DNA from: Acidovorax facilis
GTDB taxonomy: Bacteria > Pseudomonadota > Gammaproteobacteria > Burkholderiales > Burkholderiaceae_C
DNA: 64,000 bases
Direction of reading: 5' to 3'
Assembly (NCBI RefSeq): GCF_023913775.1
Contig: NZ_JAMXAX010000011.1
Coordinates: 16,277 to 80,276, forward strand
In this document: positions 57,314-64,000 of the stretch, one piece after another
Numbering within the stretch: position 1 is the stretch's first letter
Layout: each line of letters begins with the position of its first letter
Program-made: the position numbers and the translations under genes
Notes under the pieces: model-generated
Database searches by the model: none
What the model saw: only the letters and a program-made list of their open reading frames with translations
What the model was told of the DNA's origin: nothing

Positions 57314-58093
57314 CTATTCGTAGCGGGGCACGCGTTTCTCTAGGAAGGCAGAAATACCGGCCCCGCCGTTCGCATGGTGCAGGTTCTTCACGAAATGGTC
57401 GCGCTCATGGGCCAGGTGGTGTGTGAGCTGGGCATGGGGCGCTTCGTTGAGCAGCTCCTTGATGCTCGCGAGGGCATTGGGTGCACGCGCGTTGAGCTGC
57501 TCTGCCAGTGCCAGGGCGGTCTCCAGCGCGCTGCCGGTTTCTGCAATGCGGTTGACCACCCCGAGAGCGTGCAGGCGTTCTGCGCTGATGCGGTCACCAC
57601 ACATGAGGATCTCGGTTGCCACCTGGCGGGGCAGGGCGTGCGACAGGCTCCAGCTGGCGCCGCCATCGGGCGACAGGGCCACATTGCTGTAGGCCATCAC
57701 AAACACTGCGTTGCGGGCCGCCACGATGAAATCGCAGGCCAATGCCAATGAAAAGCCCGCACCGGCCGCAGCGCCTTCCACGGCTGCAATCACAGGCTTG
57801 GGGTAGGTGCGGATGGTCTCGATCCAGTTGTGCAGGCCCTCAATGCTTTGTGCCTGTACCTCGGGGGCTTCCTGGCGGTTGGCCAGCAGGCGCTGCAGGT
57901 TGCCGCCCGAGCAGAACATGCCATCGGCCCCCGTGATGACCACGCTGCGAATGTCAGGGCTGCTTTCGGCCACACCCAGCGCCTCCACGCCCGCTGCGTA
58001 CATCACCGGGTCGATGGCGTTGCGCCTCTCAGGGTTGCGAAGGGTCAGGATCAGGGTCTGGCCCTGGCTGGTGCTCTGGAGTTCTGCGGGCAT
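57314..58093 (-). CDS. Enoyl-CoA hydratase/isomerase family protein
   Basis: A 259-residue crotonase-fold enzyme. The oxyanion-hole segments are VITGADGMFCSGGNLQRL and AAVEGAAAGAGFSLALACDF; YSNVALSPDGGASWSL holds the region normally bearing the second catalytic acid, here with Asp-Gly-Gly. Close relatives in this family are named alternative oxepin-CoA hydrolase, but hydratase on ordinary acyl-CoA is equally possible. It starts 42 bases after the 3-hydroxyacyl-CoA dehydrogenase gene, so the pair catalyses successive beta-oxidation steps. Confidence 0.88.
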   Translation of the reverse strand: MPAELQSTSQGQTLILTLRNPERRNAIDPVMYAAGVEALGVAESSPDIRSVVITGADGMFCSGGNLQRLLANRQEAPEVQAQSIEGLHNWIETIRTYPKPVIAAVEGAAAGAGFSLALACDFIVAARNAVFVMAYSNVALSPDGGASWSLSHALPRQVATEILMCGDRISAERLHALGVVNRIAETGSALETALALAEQLNARAPNALASIKELLNEAPHAQLTHHLAHERDHFVKNLHHANGGAGISAFLEKRVPRYE

Positions 58094-58135
58094 GGTGGCC
58101 TTGGTTGGGGCGCGGCTCTTGCTCTGTTCGCGCGA

Positions 58136-59659
58136 TCAGGCTTCTTCGACGTGGGTCAGGCTCAGGCCGATGGCGCCGCGCCTGCGCAGCCAGGGGCTCG
58201 GGCGGTAGCGTGTGTCGCCGTACACGGTCTGCATGTTGAACAACACTTCGAGGATGTTGGTCGGCCCCCAGCGGTCGCCCATGGCCAGGGGCCCCAGGGG
58301 GTAACCCAGGCCCAGTGTCACAGCGGTTTCCAGATCCTTGGGGGAGCAGATGCCTTGCTGGCAGATGTCGCTGGCGATGTTGACGATGGTGGCCACCACA
58401 CGCTGCGTGACAAAGCCGCCGCTGTCGCGGATCACGCTCACGGCCTTGCCGTCGCGGGCAAACAGCGCATGCGCTGCGTCGCGGATGTCCACGCGGGTGG
58501 CGGGGTTGGTGGCCAACACGCGGCGCTTGGTAGCGGCGTCGTCGATCAGCATGTCGATGCCGATGGTGCGCGCCGGGTCCAGGCGCTCCACGACCGCCAC
58601 GGTGGTGATGTCAAACCCCAGCGGCGCGACCAGCGTGATGGCCTGGGGCGAGGGCGACTGGCCGGTTTCGATGGTGGCGCCCAGGTCCTTGAGCAGCTGG
58701 TACAGCTCCGCGCGGCGCGCGGCACGGGGCGAGACCCACACGGGGGGAATCTCTGCCACCACGGGCGGCGGCGCCTCTGCCGGTATCTGCGCCACGCCGT
58801 CCACGTAGCGGTAAAAGCCTTCGCCCACCTTCTTGCCCACCACGCCGCCTGCCAGGCGCTGCGCGGTGATCACACTGGGGCGAAAGCGCGGCTCGTCGTA
58901 GTACTGGCGGTAGATGGATTCCATCACCGGGTGGGAGACGTCCAGCGCCGTCAGGTCCATCAATTCAAAGGGGCCGAGCTTGAAGCCGACCTGGTCGCGC
59001 AGGATGCGGTCGATGGTGGCGAAGTCGGCCACGCCTTCGCCCACGATGCGCAGGGCCTCTGTGCCAAAGCCGCGCCCGGCGTGGTTCACGATGAAGCCGG
59101 GGGTGTCTTGTGCCTGAACGGGGGTGTGTCCCATTTCCCTCGCATACGTGGCCAGGGCGGTGCACACGGCTGCATCCGTCTTGAGCCCGGCAATCACTTC
59201 CACCACCTTCATGAGCGGCACGGGGTTGAAGAAGTGGAAACCCGCCAGGCGCTCGGGCCGCTGCAGGCCCGCGCCGATGGCGGTGACCGAGAGGGACGAG
59301 GTATTGGTGGCCAGCACCGCATCCGGGCGCACCACGGCTTCCAGTTCGGCGAACAGCGTCTTTTTCACATCCAGCCGCTCCACGATGGCTTCTACCACCA
59401 GGTCGCAGCCTGCCAGGTCGGCCACGACCTTGACGGGGTGCAGCCGCGCGGTCAGGTCACCGGCCTGCGCGGCATCGATGCGGCCCTTGGCCACCAGTTT
59501 GTTCCATTGTTCCTGGAGCGCCGCCTTGGCCGCATCGGCGGCGCCGGGGTTGGCATCAAGCAGAAAAACCTGGCTGCCAGCCTGTGCGGCGATTTGTGCA
59601 ATGCCCCGACCCATGGCGCCGGTGCCCACGATAGCGATGTTGGGAAACTGAATTTTCAT
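58136..59659 (-). CDS. 3-hydroxyacyl-CoA dehydrogenase (PaaH type)
   Basis: A 507-residue NAD-dependent enzyme oxidising 3-hydroxyacyl-CoA. The N-terminal Rossmann domain has IVGTGAMGRGIAQIAAQAG; the catalytic region FHFFNPVPLMKVVEV contains the conserved His-Asn-Pro surroundings, and two 3HCDH C-terminal domains follow (about 190-285 and 410-500), the double arrangement seen in PaaH/PhaC of phenylacetate breakdown. ATG 59659 gives MKIQFPNIAIVG. No other phenylacetate genes are in the window, so I leave the symbol empty. Confidence 0.9.
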   Translation of the reverse strand: MKIQFPNIAIVGTGAMGRGIAQIAAQAGSQVFLLDANPGAADAAKAALQEQWNKLVAKGRIDAAQAGDLTARLHPVKVVADLAGCDLVVEAIVERLDVKKTLFAELEAVVRPDAVLATNTSSLSVTAIGAGLQRPERLAGFHFFNPVPLMKVVEVIAGLKTDAAVCTALATYAREMGHTPVQAQDTPGFIVNHAGRGFGTEALRIVGEGVADFATIDRILRDQVGFKLGPFELMDLTALDVSHPVMESIYRQYYDEPRFRPSVITAQRLAGGVVGKKVGEGFYRYVDGVAQIPAEAPPPVVAEIPPVWVSPRAARRAELYQLLKDLGATIETGQSPSPQAITLVAPLGFDITTVAVVERLDPARTIGIDMLIDDAATKRRVLATNPATRVDIRDAAHALFARDGKAVSVIRDSGGFVTQRVVATIVNIASDICQQGICSPKDLETAVTLGLGYPLGPLAMGDRWGPTNILEVLFNMQTVYGDTRYRPSPWLRRRGAIGLSLTHVEEA

Positions 59660-59731
59660 AGCGCCATTATGGCTCTGGCGTTGCGCGGGACTTATGTGCA
59701 AGAATGGGTTGCACCAAAAACAGAACATATT

Positions 59732-61954
59732 GTGAAAATCCGTAACGCCATTTTGGGGACCAGTCTGTGGGCGGTCGCTGCAGGCGCCTCGGCACTGTCC
59801 TTGGGCGGCAGCAGGGGCGTGGTGGTGTTGGGTGCCCCGGTAGATCTTTCCTTCGATATCCAGCCCGACCCAGGCATCGATCTGGCCTCTTCCTGCGTGA
59901 CGGCCAAGCTGGTGGCCGGCGATACGGTGATTGGCGATGCCAAGGTGCGGGTAGTGCCATTGCCCGACATGCGGGGGCGGTCTCCGGCCGTGCGGGTGCA
60001 GGCCGCCATCGCGGTGGACGAACCGGTATTGATGGTCACCTTGTCGGCGGGGTGCACAGGCAAGGTCACGCGCACCTACACATTTTTTGCCGAGCTTCCA
60101 TCCACGGTGGCACGGTCCGCATCGCCGGTCGACGTCTCGCGGCTACCTTCCCTTGCGGCCGGTGGGGTCGAAGCACCCCGTCCGGCCCAGGGTGCAGCAG
60201 GGCAGCGCGCTGCAGGGGCTGCCACTGCGCCTGTGGCGCCTTCTCCGTTGGCATCCGTGCCCTTGTCTTCCGAAAACCGGCCCGAGCCTGTACCCAGCAC
60301 CCCGTCGGTGGCCAAGCCCGCCGCGCGGACGGCCCCGGTACGGCCCCCAGAGCGTCCGGTGGCGCGCCCCCAGGCCAGCGCTGAAAAAAACAAGCTGCCT
60401 ACAGCCCCCAAGCCCGCTGACCGGGCTCGCTTGGTCGTCGAGCCACTCGACCTCTGGGTAGACCGTCCGCTGGCACTGCGCACCTCGCCTGAACTGCTGG
60501 TCATGCCATCAGACCAGCCCTCGGCCCAGCGTGCCCAGGCGGCAGCGCTCTGGAAAGCGATGAATGCCCAGCCCGAGGATGTCAACCAGGAGGCTGACCG
60601 GCTCAAGGCCCTGGAATCCGACGTTGCTGCCCTGCGGGCGCAGGCCGCCCGCGACCGGGCCAGCGCAGCGCAATTGCAGCAACAGCTGGAGCAGGCAGAG
60701 AGCGAGAGATTTCCTGCCACGGTGGTCTACGCGCTGGGCGGGTTGCTGCTGCTGGCACTGTTGCTCGCTGTGTGGGCCTGGGGGCGGATGCGCAGCGCCT
60801 CCGAAAAGGCGGTGCGCGCATGGCGCGATTCGGTGGCTGCGCTGGGTGGCCGAGATGCCGTGGTCGAGCATGGGGCTGCGCTGGGCCTGCCCCCCGACCC
60901 CAGCGATCACTGGCTGCCGTCCGACGAGTCCGCCGAAGCCCGGGAACCTTCCCCGGGCTCAGCTGCTGCCCCGCTGGTACCTCCTTTTGTGGCCACGGCC
61001 CCTTTGCCCAGTGCCCCGGTCCCCCTGAAGGCGACCGTTCCCCCGCCAGCACCTGCCGCTGTAGTCACGCAGCAACCCGCGCTGCACATCGTCAGCCCGG
61101 AAGAGCTTTTCGACATCCAGCAACAGGCCGAGTTTTTTATCTCGGTGGGGGAACACCAGCAGGCCATCGAAGTGCTGAAAACGCACATCGCTGAGCGCGG
61201 TGCCACTTCGCCGCTGGCGTATCTGGAGCTTTTGCGGCTGTACCACACGCTGAGCCGGGTGGAGGAGTTCACGCAGCTGCGTACGCAGTTCATGCAATCG
61301 TTCAACGCGCAGGTGCCGGAATTTGCCAGCTTCCACCGCACGGGCCGCATGCTGTACCACTACACCGATGCGCTCGCTGACATCGAGGCTGAATGGACCT
61401 CTCCGTCCGTGCTGCAGCTGCTCGAAAAGCTGCTGTTCCGGCAGAACGGTGTCGGTTCGGTCGAGCCCTTTGACCTTGCGGCTTACGACGACCTGCTGCT
61501 GTTGCTCTCCATTGCGCAGACCACGCCCGCAAGTGCCCGAGGGGAGCCTGCGCCCCGCAAGCGCACCACACCGCTCGCCGCACCTCGGGACGAAACCCAG
61601 GTGCAGCAAGCGCCAGCCCCGAAGGTGCCTGCGACAACGGCGGCATTACCTCAGGACTCGCGCGCGGCGAGCCTGGAGTTCGACTTTGACGGGATGCCTC
61701 CCGCTACAGAGCGGCCAGCTCAGGCATCGGGTGTCGCAGCGCCCTCCGCACTGGATGGCGACACGCGCGGTGCGCCGCTGGATCTCGACCTCGACCTTGA
61801 TCTGTCAGAGCCGCCCCACCTCACCCTGAGCGATCTGCCGGCCGTGCCGGTGACCGCGCCCCCGGCCGCGGGTCAGGCCGTCGGTTTTGGCATGGACAAC
61901 GACCTGGTCGAACTGCGGCTGGAACTGGAGCAGAAGAAAGGCGACCGCAAATAG
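59732..61954 (+). CDS. FimV/HubP-like membrane scaffold protein
   Basis: A 740-residue protein. An N-terminal signal-like segment (residues about 5-25) precedes a beta-rich domain, a long Pro/Ala-rich linker, a coiled coil (about 275-325), one transmembrane helix (about 328-352), a second Pro-rich linker, a TPR-like cytoplasmic region (about 450-560; ISVGEHQQAIEVLKTHIAE) and an acidic tail (DLDLDLDLSEPP). This layout matches FimV-type polar scaffolds for type IV pili, although I see no LysM motif. I chose GTG 59732; ATG 59669 is also in frame. Confidence 0.65.
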   Translation: MKIRNAILGTSLWAVAAGASALSLGGSRGVVVLGAPVDLSFDIQPDPGIDLASSCVTAKLVAGDTVIGDAKVRVVPLPDMRGRSPAVRVQAAIAVDEPVLMVTLSAGCTGKVTRTYTFFAELPSTVARSASPVDVSRLPSLAAGGVEAPRPAQGAAGQRAAGAATAPVAPSPLASVPLSSENRPEPVPSTPSVAKPAARTAPVRPPERPVARPQASAEKNKLPTAPKPADRARLVVEPLDLWVDRPLALRTSPELLVMPSDQPSAQRAQAAALWKAMNAQPEDVNQEADRLKALESDVAALRAQAARDRASAAQLQQQLEQAESERFPATVVYALGGLLLLALLLAVWAWGRMRSASEKAVRAWRDSVAALGGRDAVVEHGAALGLPPDPSDHWLPSDESAEAREPSPGSAAAPLVPPFVATAPLPSAPVPLKATVPPPAPAAVVTQQPALHIVSPEELFDIQQQAEFFISVGEHQQAIEVLKTHIAERGATSPLAYLELLRLYHTLSRVEEFTQLRTQFMQSFNAQVPEFASFHRTGRMLYHYTDALADIEAEWTSPSVLQLLEKLLFRQNGVGSVEPFDLAAYDDLLLLLSIAQTTPASARGEPAPRKRTTPLAAPRDETQVQQAPAPKVPATTAALPQDSRAASLEFDFDGMPPATERPAQASGVAAPSALDGDTRGAPLDLDLDLDLSEPPHLTLSDLPAVPVTAPPAAGQAVGFGMDNDLVELRLELEQKKGDRK

Positions 61955-61979
61955 GCCGATAGGCCAATGGATCGTCCCT

Positions 61980-62912
61980 TCAGCGGCTCGCGCGCTGGCT
62001 GTTTTGTTCCATCAGGCGCATCAAGTGCGTGGCGGTGGCTTCAGGGTCTGGGGCATTGACAAGGGCCCGCACCACCGCAATCGACCCCACGCCTGTGGCC
62101 TGCACCGGCGCAAACTGCTCGGCGCCGATGCCGCCAATGGCCACCTGGGGGTAGTGGCGCAGCAGGCGCGCATACACACCCAACCGGCCCACACCCTGCG
62201 GGGCCGTGGCCATCTTCTTGAGGGTGGTCGGGAATACGGCGCCCATGGCGATGTAGCTGGGGCCTACTGCATCTGCACGCACCATTTCTGCGTAGCCATG
62301 GGTGCTGACACCCAGGCGCAGGCCCGAAGCGCGCAGTGCTTGGAGTTCGTCGGGGGCCAGGGCATCCAGATCTTCCTGGCCGAGGTGAATGCCATAGGCA
62401 CCCGCCTGGATGGCCGTGCGCCAATGGTCGTTGATGAACAGCAGCGCACCCGTGCCCTGCACGGCCCGTACGGCGGCGTGCACTTCCCGTTCAATGGCGG
62501 CAGCGTTGTCCGACTTGAAGCGAAGCTGCACGGTGGGCACGCCCGCACGCGCCATGCGGCCTACCCAGTCGGCGTCGGGCAACACGGCGTACAGGCCCAG
62601 GTGCTCAGGGCATGGGGCGAACGCTTGGGCATGTGGCACGGGTTGCAGGCCAAAATCCTCTGGCGCGTCGGGCCATTGCTCAGGCTGGAAGGTGCCGGTG
62701 CGCAGACTCTGTGCCAGCCAGGCCTGGGCCAGGCACTCCGCGTCGTGGGCAATAAAGCCCAGCGTGCTGCAGGCCTGCAGGGCTGCCAGGTAGGCGGCTT
62801 CCTGCCGCGTGGGTTTCGGGGCGGGCTCGGCGCCAAAGCCCGCGAAGGTGGCGGCGTGGTGCGCAAGAATGGCCTGCACCATGGCGCTGGTGTCGTCACG
62901 CATGTTGTTCAT
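61980..62912 (-). CDS. thiE: Thiamine-phosphate synthase with N-terminal extension
   Basis: A 310-residue protein. Residues about 103-300 are a ThiE TIM barrel joining HMP-PP and thiazole phosphate: [59 protein letters not shown] and VAIGGIG. About 100 extra residues precede it, more than ThiE normally has; they contain [20 protein letters not shown] and may be a degenerate kinase-like remnant, though I cannot identify them. The start at 62912 overlaps the end of thiG by 17 bases, so translation is coupled. Confidence 0.9.
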   Translation of the reverse strand: MNNMRDDTSAMVQAILAHHAATFAGFGAEPAPKPTRQEAAYLAALQACSTLGFIAHDAECLAQAWLAQSLRTGTFQPEQWPDAPEDFGLQPVPHAQAFAPCPEHLGLYAVLPDADWVGRMARAGVPTVQLRFKSDNAAAIEREVHAAVRAVQGTGALLFINDHWRTAIQAGAYGIHLGQEDLDALAPDELQALRASGLRLGVSTHGYAEMVRADAVGPSYIAMGAVFPTTLKKMATAPQGVGRLGVYARLLRHYPQVAIGGIGAEQFAPVQATGVGSIAVVRALVNAPDPEATATHLMRLMEQNSQRASR

Positions 62913-63708
62913 GGTGCCAGAAGGGGGTGCCGAGCACGGGCGTACTGGGCTGGGCCGCATCCTGCGCTGCCATGGCACCTGCCTGGCGCGCGGCGCGCCC
63001 GGCATTCACTGCGTCGGCGAAGGCGCCGGCCATGGCCACAGGGTCTTGCGCCAGTGCGACCGCAGTATTGAGCAGCACGCCGTCATAGCCCCATTCCATC
63101 ACCTGGCAGGCGTGGGATGGCAGGCCCAGCCCGGCATCCACCAGCATCGGCACGTTCAGCCGTTCACGCAGCGTTTGCAAGGCATAGGGGTTGACGGGGC
63201 CGCGCCCGGTGCCGATGGGTGCCGCCCAGGGCATCACAGCCTGACAGCCTACATCCACGAGGCGCTGGCACAGCACCAGGTCTTCCGTGCAGTAGGGCAG
63301 CACCTGAAAGCCTTCCTTGATGAGGTGTTCGGCCACGCCCACCAGGTTCAGGGTGTCGGGCTGCAGCGTGTAGTCGTCGCCAATCAGCTCCAGTTTGATC
63401 CAGGGGGTGTTGAACACCTCGCGCGCCATCTGTGCCGTGGTGATGGCCTCTTGCGCGCTGTGGCAGCCTGCCGTGTTGGGCAGCACAGGCACGTTGAGCC
63501 TGCGCAGCAGCTCCCAGAAGCTGCTGCCGCTTTCGGCCGGGTTGCTGCCCTGGCGGCGCAGCGATGCGGTGACCATGGCAGGCTTGGCGCGCAGCACGGC
63601 GGCTTCGAGCACTGCGGGGGATGGGTAGCGCGAGGTGCCCAGCAGCAGGCGGCTGGCGAACTGCTGGCCGTAGAGCACCAGGGGGTCTTGGGGCGTTGAA
63701 GTGGTCAT
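62896..63708 (-). CDS. thiG: Thiazole synthase
   Basis: A 270-residue TIM-barrel enzyme forming the thiamine thiazole from deoxyxylulose phosphate, dehydroglycine and ThiS thiocarboxylate. Key parts: [15 protein letters not shown], the Schiff-base lysine in [40 protein letters not shown] and [13 protein letters not shown]. It follows thiS after a dispersed repeat and overlaps thiE. The order thiS-thiG-thiE on the minus strand continues a thiamine operon whose upstream genes lie outside the window. Confidence 0.96.
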   Translation of the reverse strand: MTTSTPQDPLVLYGQQFASRLLLGTSRYPSPAVLEAAVLRAKPAMVTASLRRQGSNPAESGSSFWELLRRLNVPVLPNTAGCHSAQEAITTAQMAREVFNTPWIKLELIGDDYTLQPDTLNLVGVAEHLIKEGFQVLPYCTEDLVLCQRLVDVGCQAVMPWAAPIGTGRGPVNPYALQTLRERLNVPMLVDAGLGLPSHACQVMEWGYDGVLLNTAVALAQDPVAMAGAFADAVNAGRAARQAGAMAAQDAAQPSTPVLGTPFWHHEQHA

Positions 63709-63712
63709 GGTG

Positions 63713-63770
63713 TTTACTATGCTTTTGATAGCTGCTAGCGCTTATTTATCAGGCGCTAGGTGCCAATTTG
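63713..63770 (-). repeat. Dispersed repeat, copy 8
   Basis: Reverse-oriented copy (TACTATGCTTTTGATAGCTGCTAGCGCTTATTTATCAGGCGCTAGG) filling most of the gap between thiS and thiG inside the thiamine operon. Confidence 0.8.
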
Positions 63771-63792
63771 GCTTCAAGTTTCAGGCGGCGGA

Positions 63793-63990
63793 TCAGCCCC
63801 CCGTCACGGGCGAGATGATTTCCACGCGGTCGCCGGGCTGCAGGGCCTGCGCGGCGTAGCGGGTGTTGGGCACAAAGGTGGTGTTCACGGCCACGGCAAA
63901 AGGCGGGCGGGCCGCGATGGCGGCCACGGCGTCGGCCACGGTGGCGCCCTCGGGCAGTTCGTGCGGGATCTGGTTGATGGAAATGTTCAT
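63793..63990 (-). CDS. thiS: Sulfur carrier protein ThiS
   Basis: A 65-residue ubiquitin-fold carrier ending in the diagnostic VTGG, whose terminal glycine is adenylated and thiocarboxylated to deliver sulfur to ThiG. Other family marks are the LPEGATVADAV loop and AVAVNTTFVPNTRYAAQALQ. It is the first thiamine gene visible on the minus strand, with the rest of the operon beyond the right edge. Confidence 0.95.
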   Translation of the reverse strand: MNISINQIPHELPEGATVADAVAAIAARPPFAVAVNTTFVPNTRYAAQALQPGDRVEIISPVTGG

Positions 63991-64000
63991 GCGAAAGCGG

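Noticed and set aside
57830..59668. Long plus-strand open frame running into the FimV-like gene
   Set aside because: It is antisense to the hydratase and 3-hydroxyacyl-CoA dehydrogenase genes and reads as His/Gly/Val-rich shadow protein; the real protein begins near 59732.

Overview
The window is 64 kb of GC-rich, gene-dense chromosome from a betaproteobacterium of the Comamonadaceae, most like Acidovorax. This rests on the ilv-pssA-leuA order, the protein sequences, the aat-bpt pair and a short dispersed repeat I associate with that family; it is inference from recognition, not a database result. I found no rRNA, CRISPR array, prophage or replication origin. The only RNA genes are two identical tRNA-Asn(GUU) copies. 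Most content is core metabolism, with three accessory or disrupted spots.

Layout. 1-5.5 kb: branched-chain amino acid and lipid genes (ilvI partial, ilvH, ilvC, pssA, leuA); leuA is preceded by a 17-residue leucine-rich leader peptide and a terminator, a classical attenuator. 5.6-9.7 kb: a PBP7-type endopeptidase, an IclR regulator, the N-degron transferases bpt and aat, and the tRNA pair. 9.8-18.7 kb: a DUF454 protein, def, glnD, map and purL. 18.9-25.1 kb: a methyltransferase, a DUF808 membrane protein, an OmpW porin with FNR-like boxes, the ergothioneine pair egtD-egtB and an SPFH lipoprotein. 25.3-26.6 kb: metY. 27-35.2 kb: an accessory block of three coupled genes. 35.4-41.3 kb: a P-type ATPase overlapping a cation exchanger, then rlhA. 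41.5-48.1 kb: an unknown protein, an amino acid-binding protein, a TadA-hydrolase fusion, ldcA, a small unknown gene and a cyclase-FHA protein. 48.2-52.1 kb: a penicillin acylase relative and an asparaginase gene broken by a 269-bp foldback element. 52.2-57.1 kb: an L,D-transpeptidase, an unknown gene, an acyl-CoA dehydrogenase, a phosphotransferase and a Crp/Fnr regulator. 57.3-64 kb: an enoyl-CoA hydratase, a 3-hydroxyacyl-CoA dehydrogenase, a FimV-like protein and thiE, thiG, thiS.

The best candidate for an undescribed system is 26997-35193. It encodes a 1524-residue exported protein (toroid repeats, six carboxypeptidase-regulatory-like modules, an IgGFc-binding-like domain, C-terminal membrane anchor), a 1080-residue transglutaminase-fold protein lacking the catalytic cysteine and ending in an AT-rich hydrophobic region, and a 127-residue four-helix membrane protein. 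The genes overlap by 4 and 1 bases. A displaced 82-bp copy of the segment just upstream of the variable end lies behind the small gene. Together this resembles a polymorphic toxin with a membrane immunity protein, but that function is inference.

Three kinds of small repeated or foldback DNA stand out: a 55-60-bp repeat in eight copies (one in frame inside purL, one encoding the end of the L,D-transpeptidase, one carrying the pssA ribosome binding site, one abutting the tadA start), a 158-bp palindrome after ompW, and the 269-bp three-stem element in the asparaginase gene.
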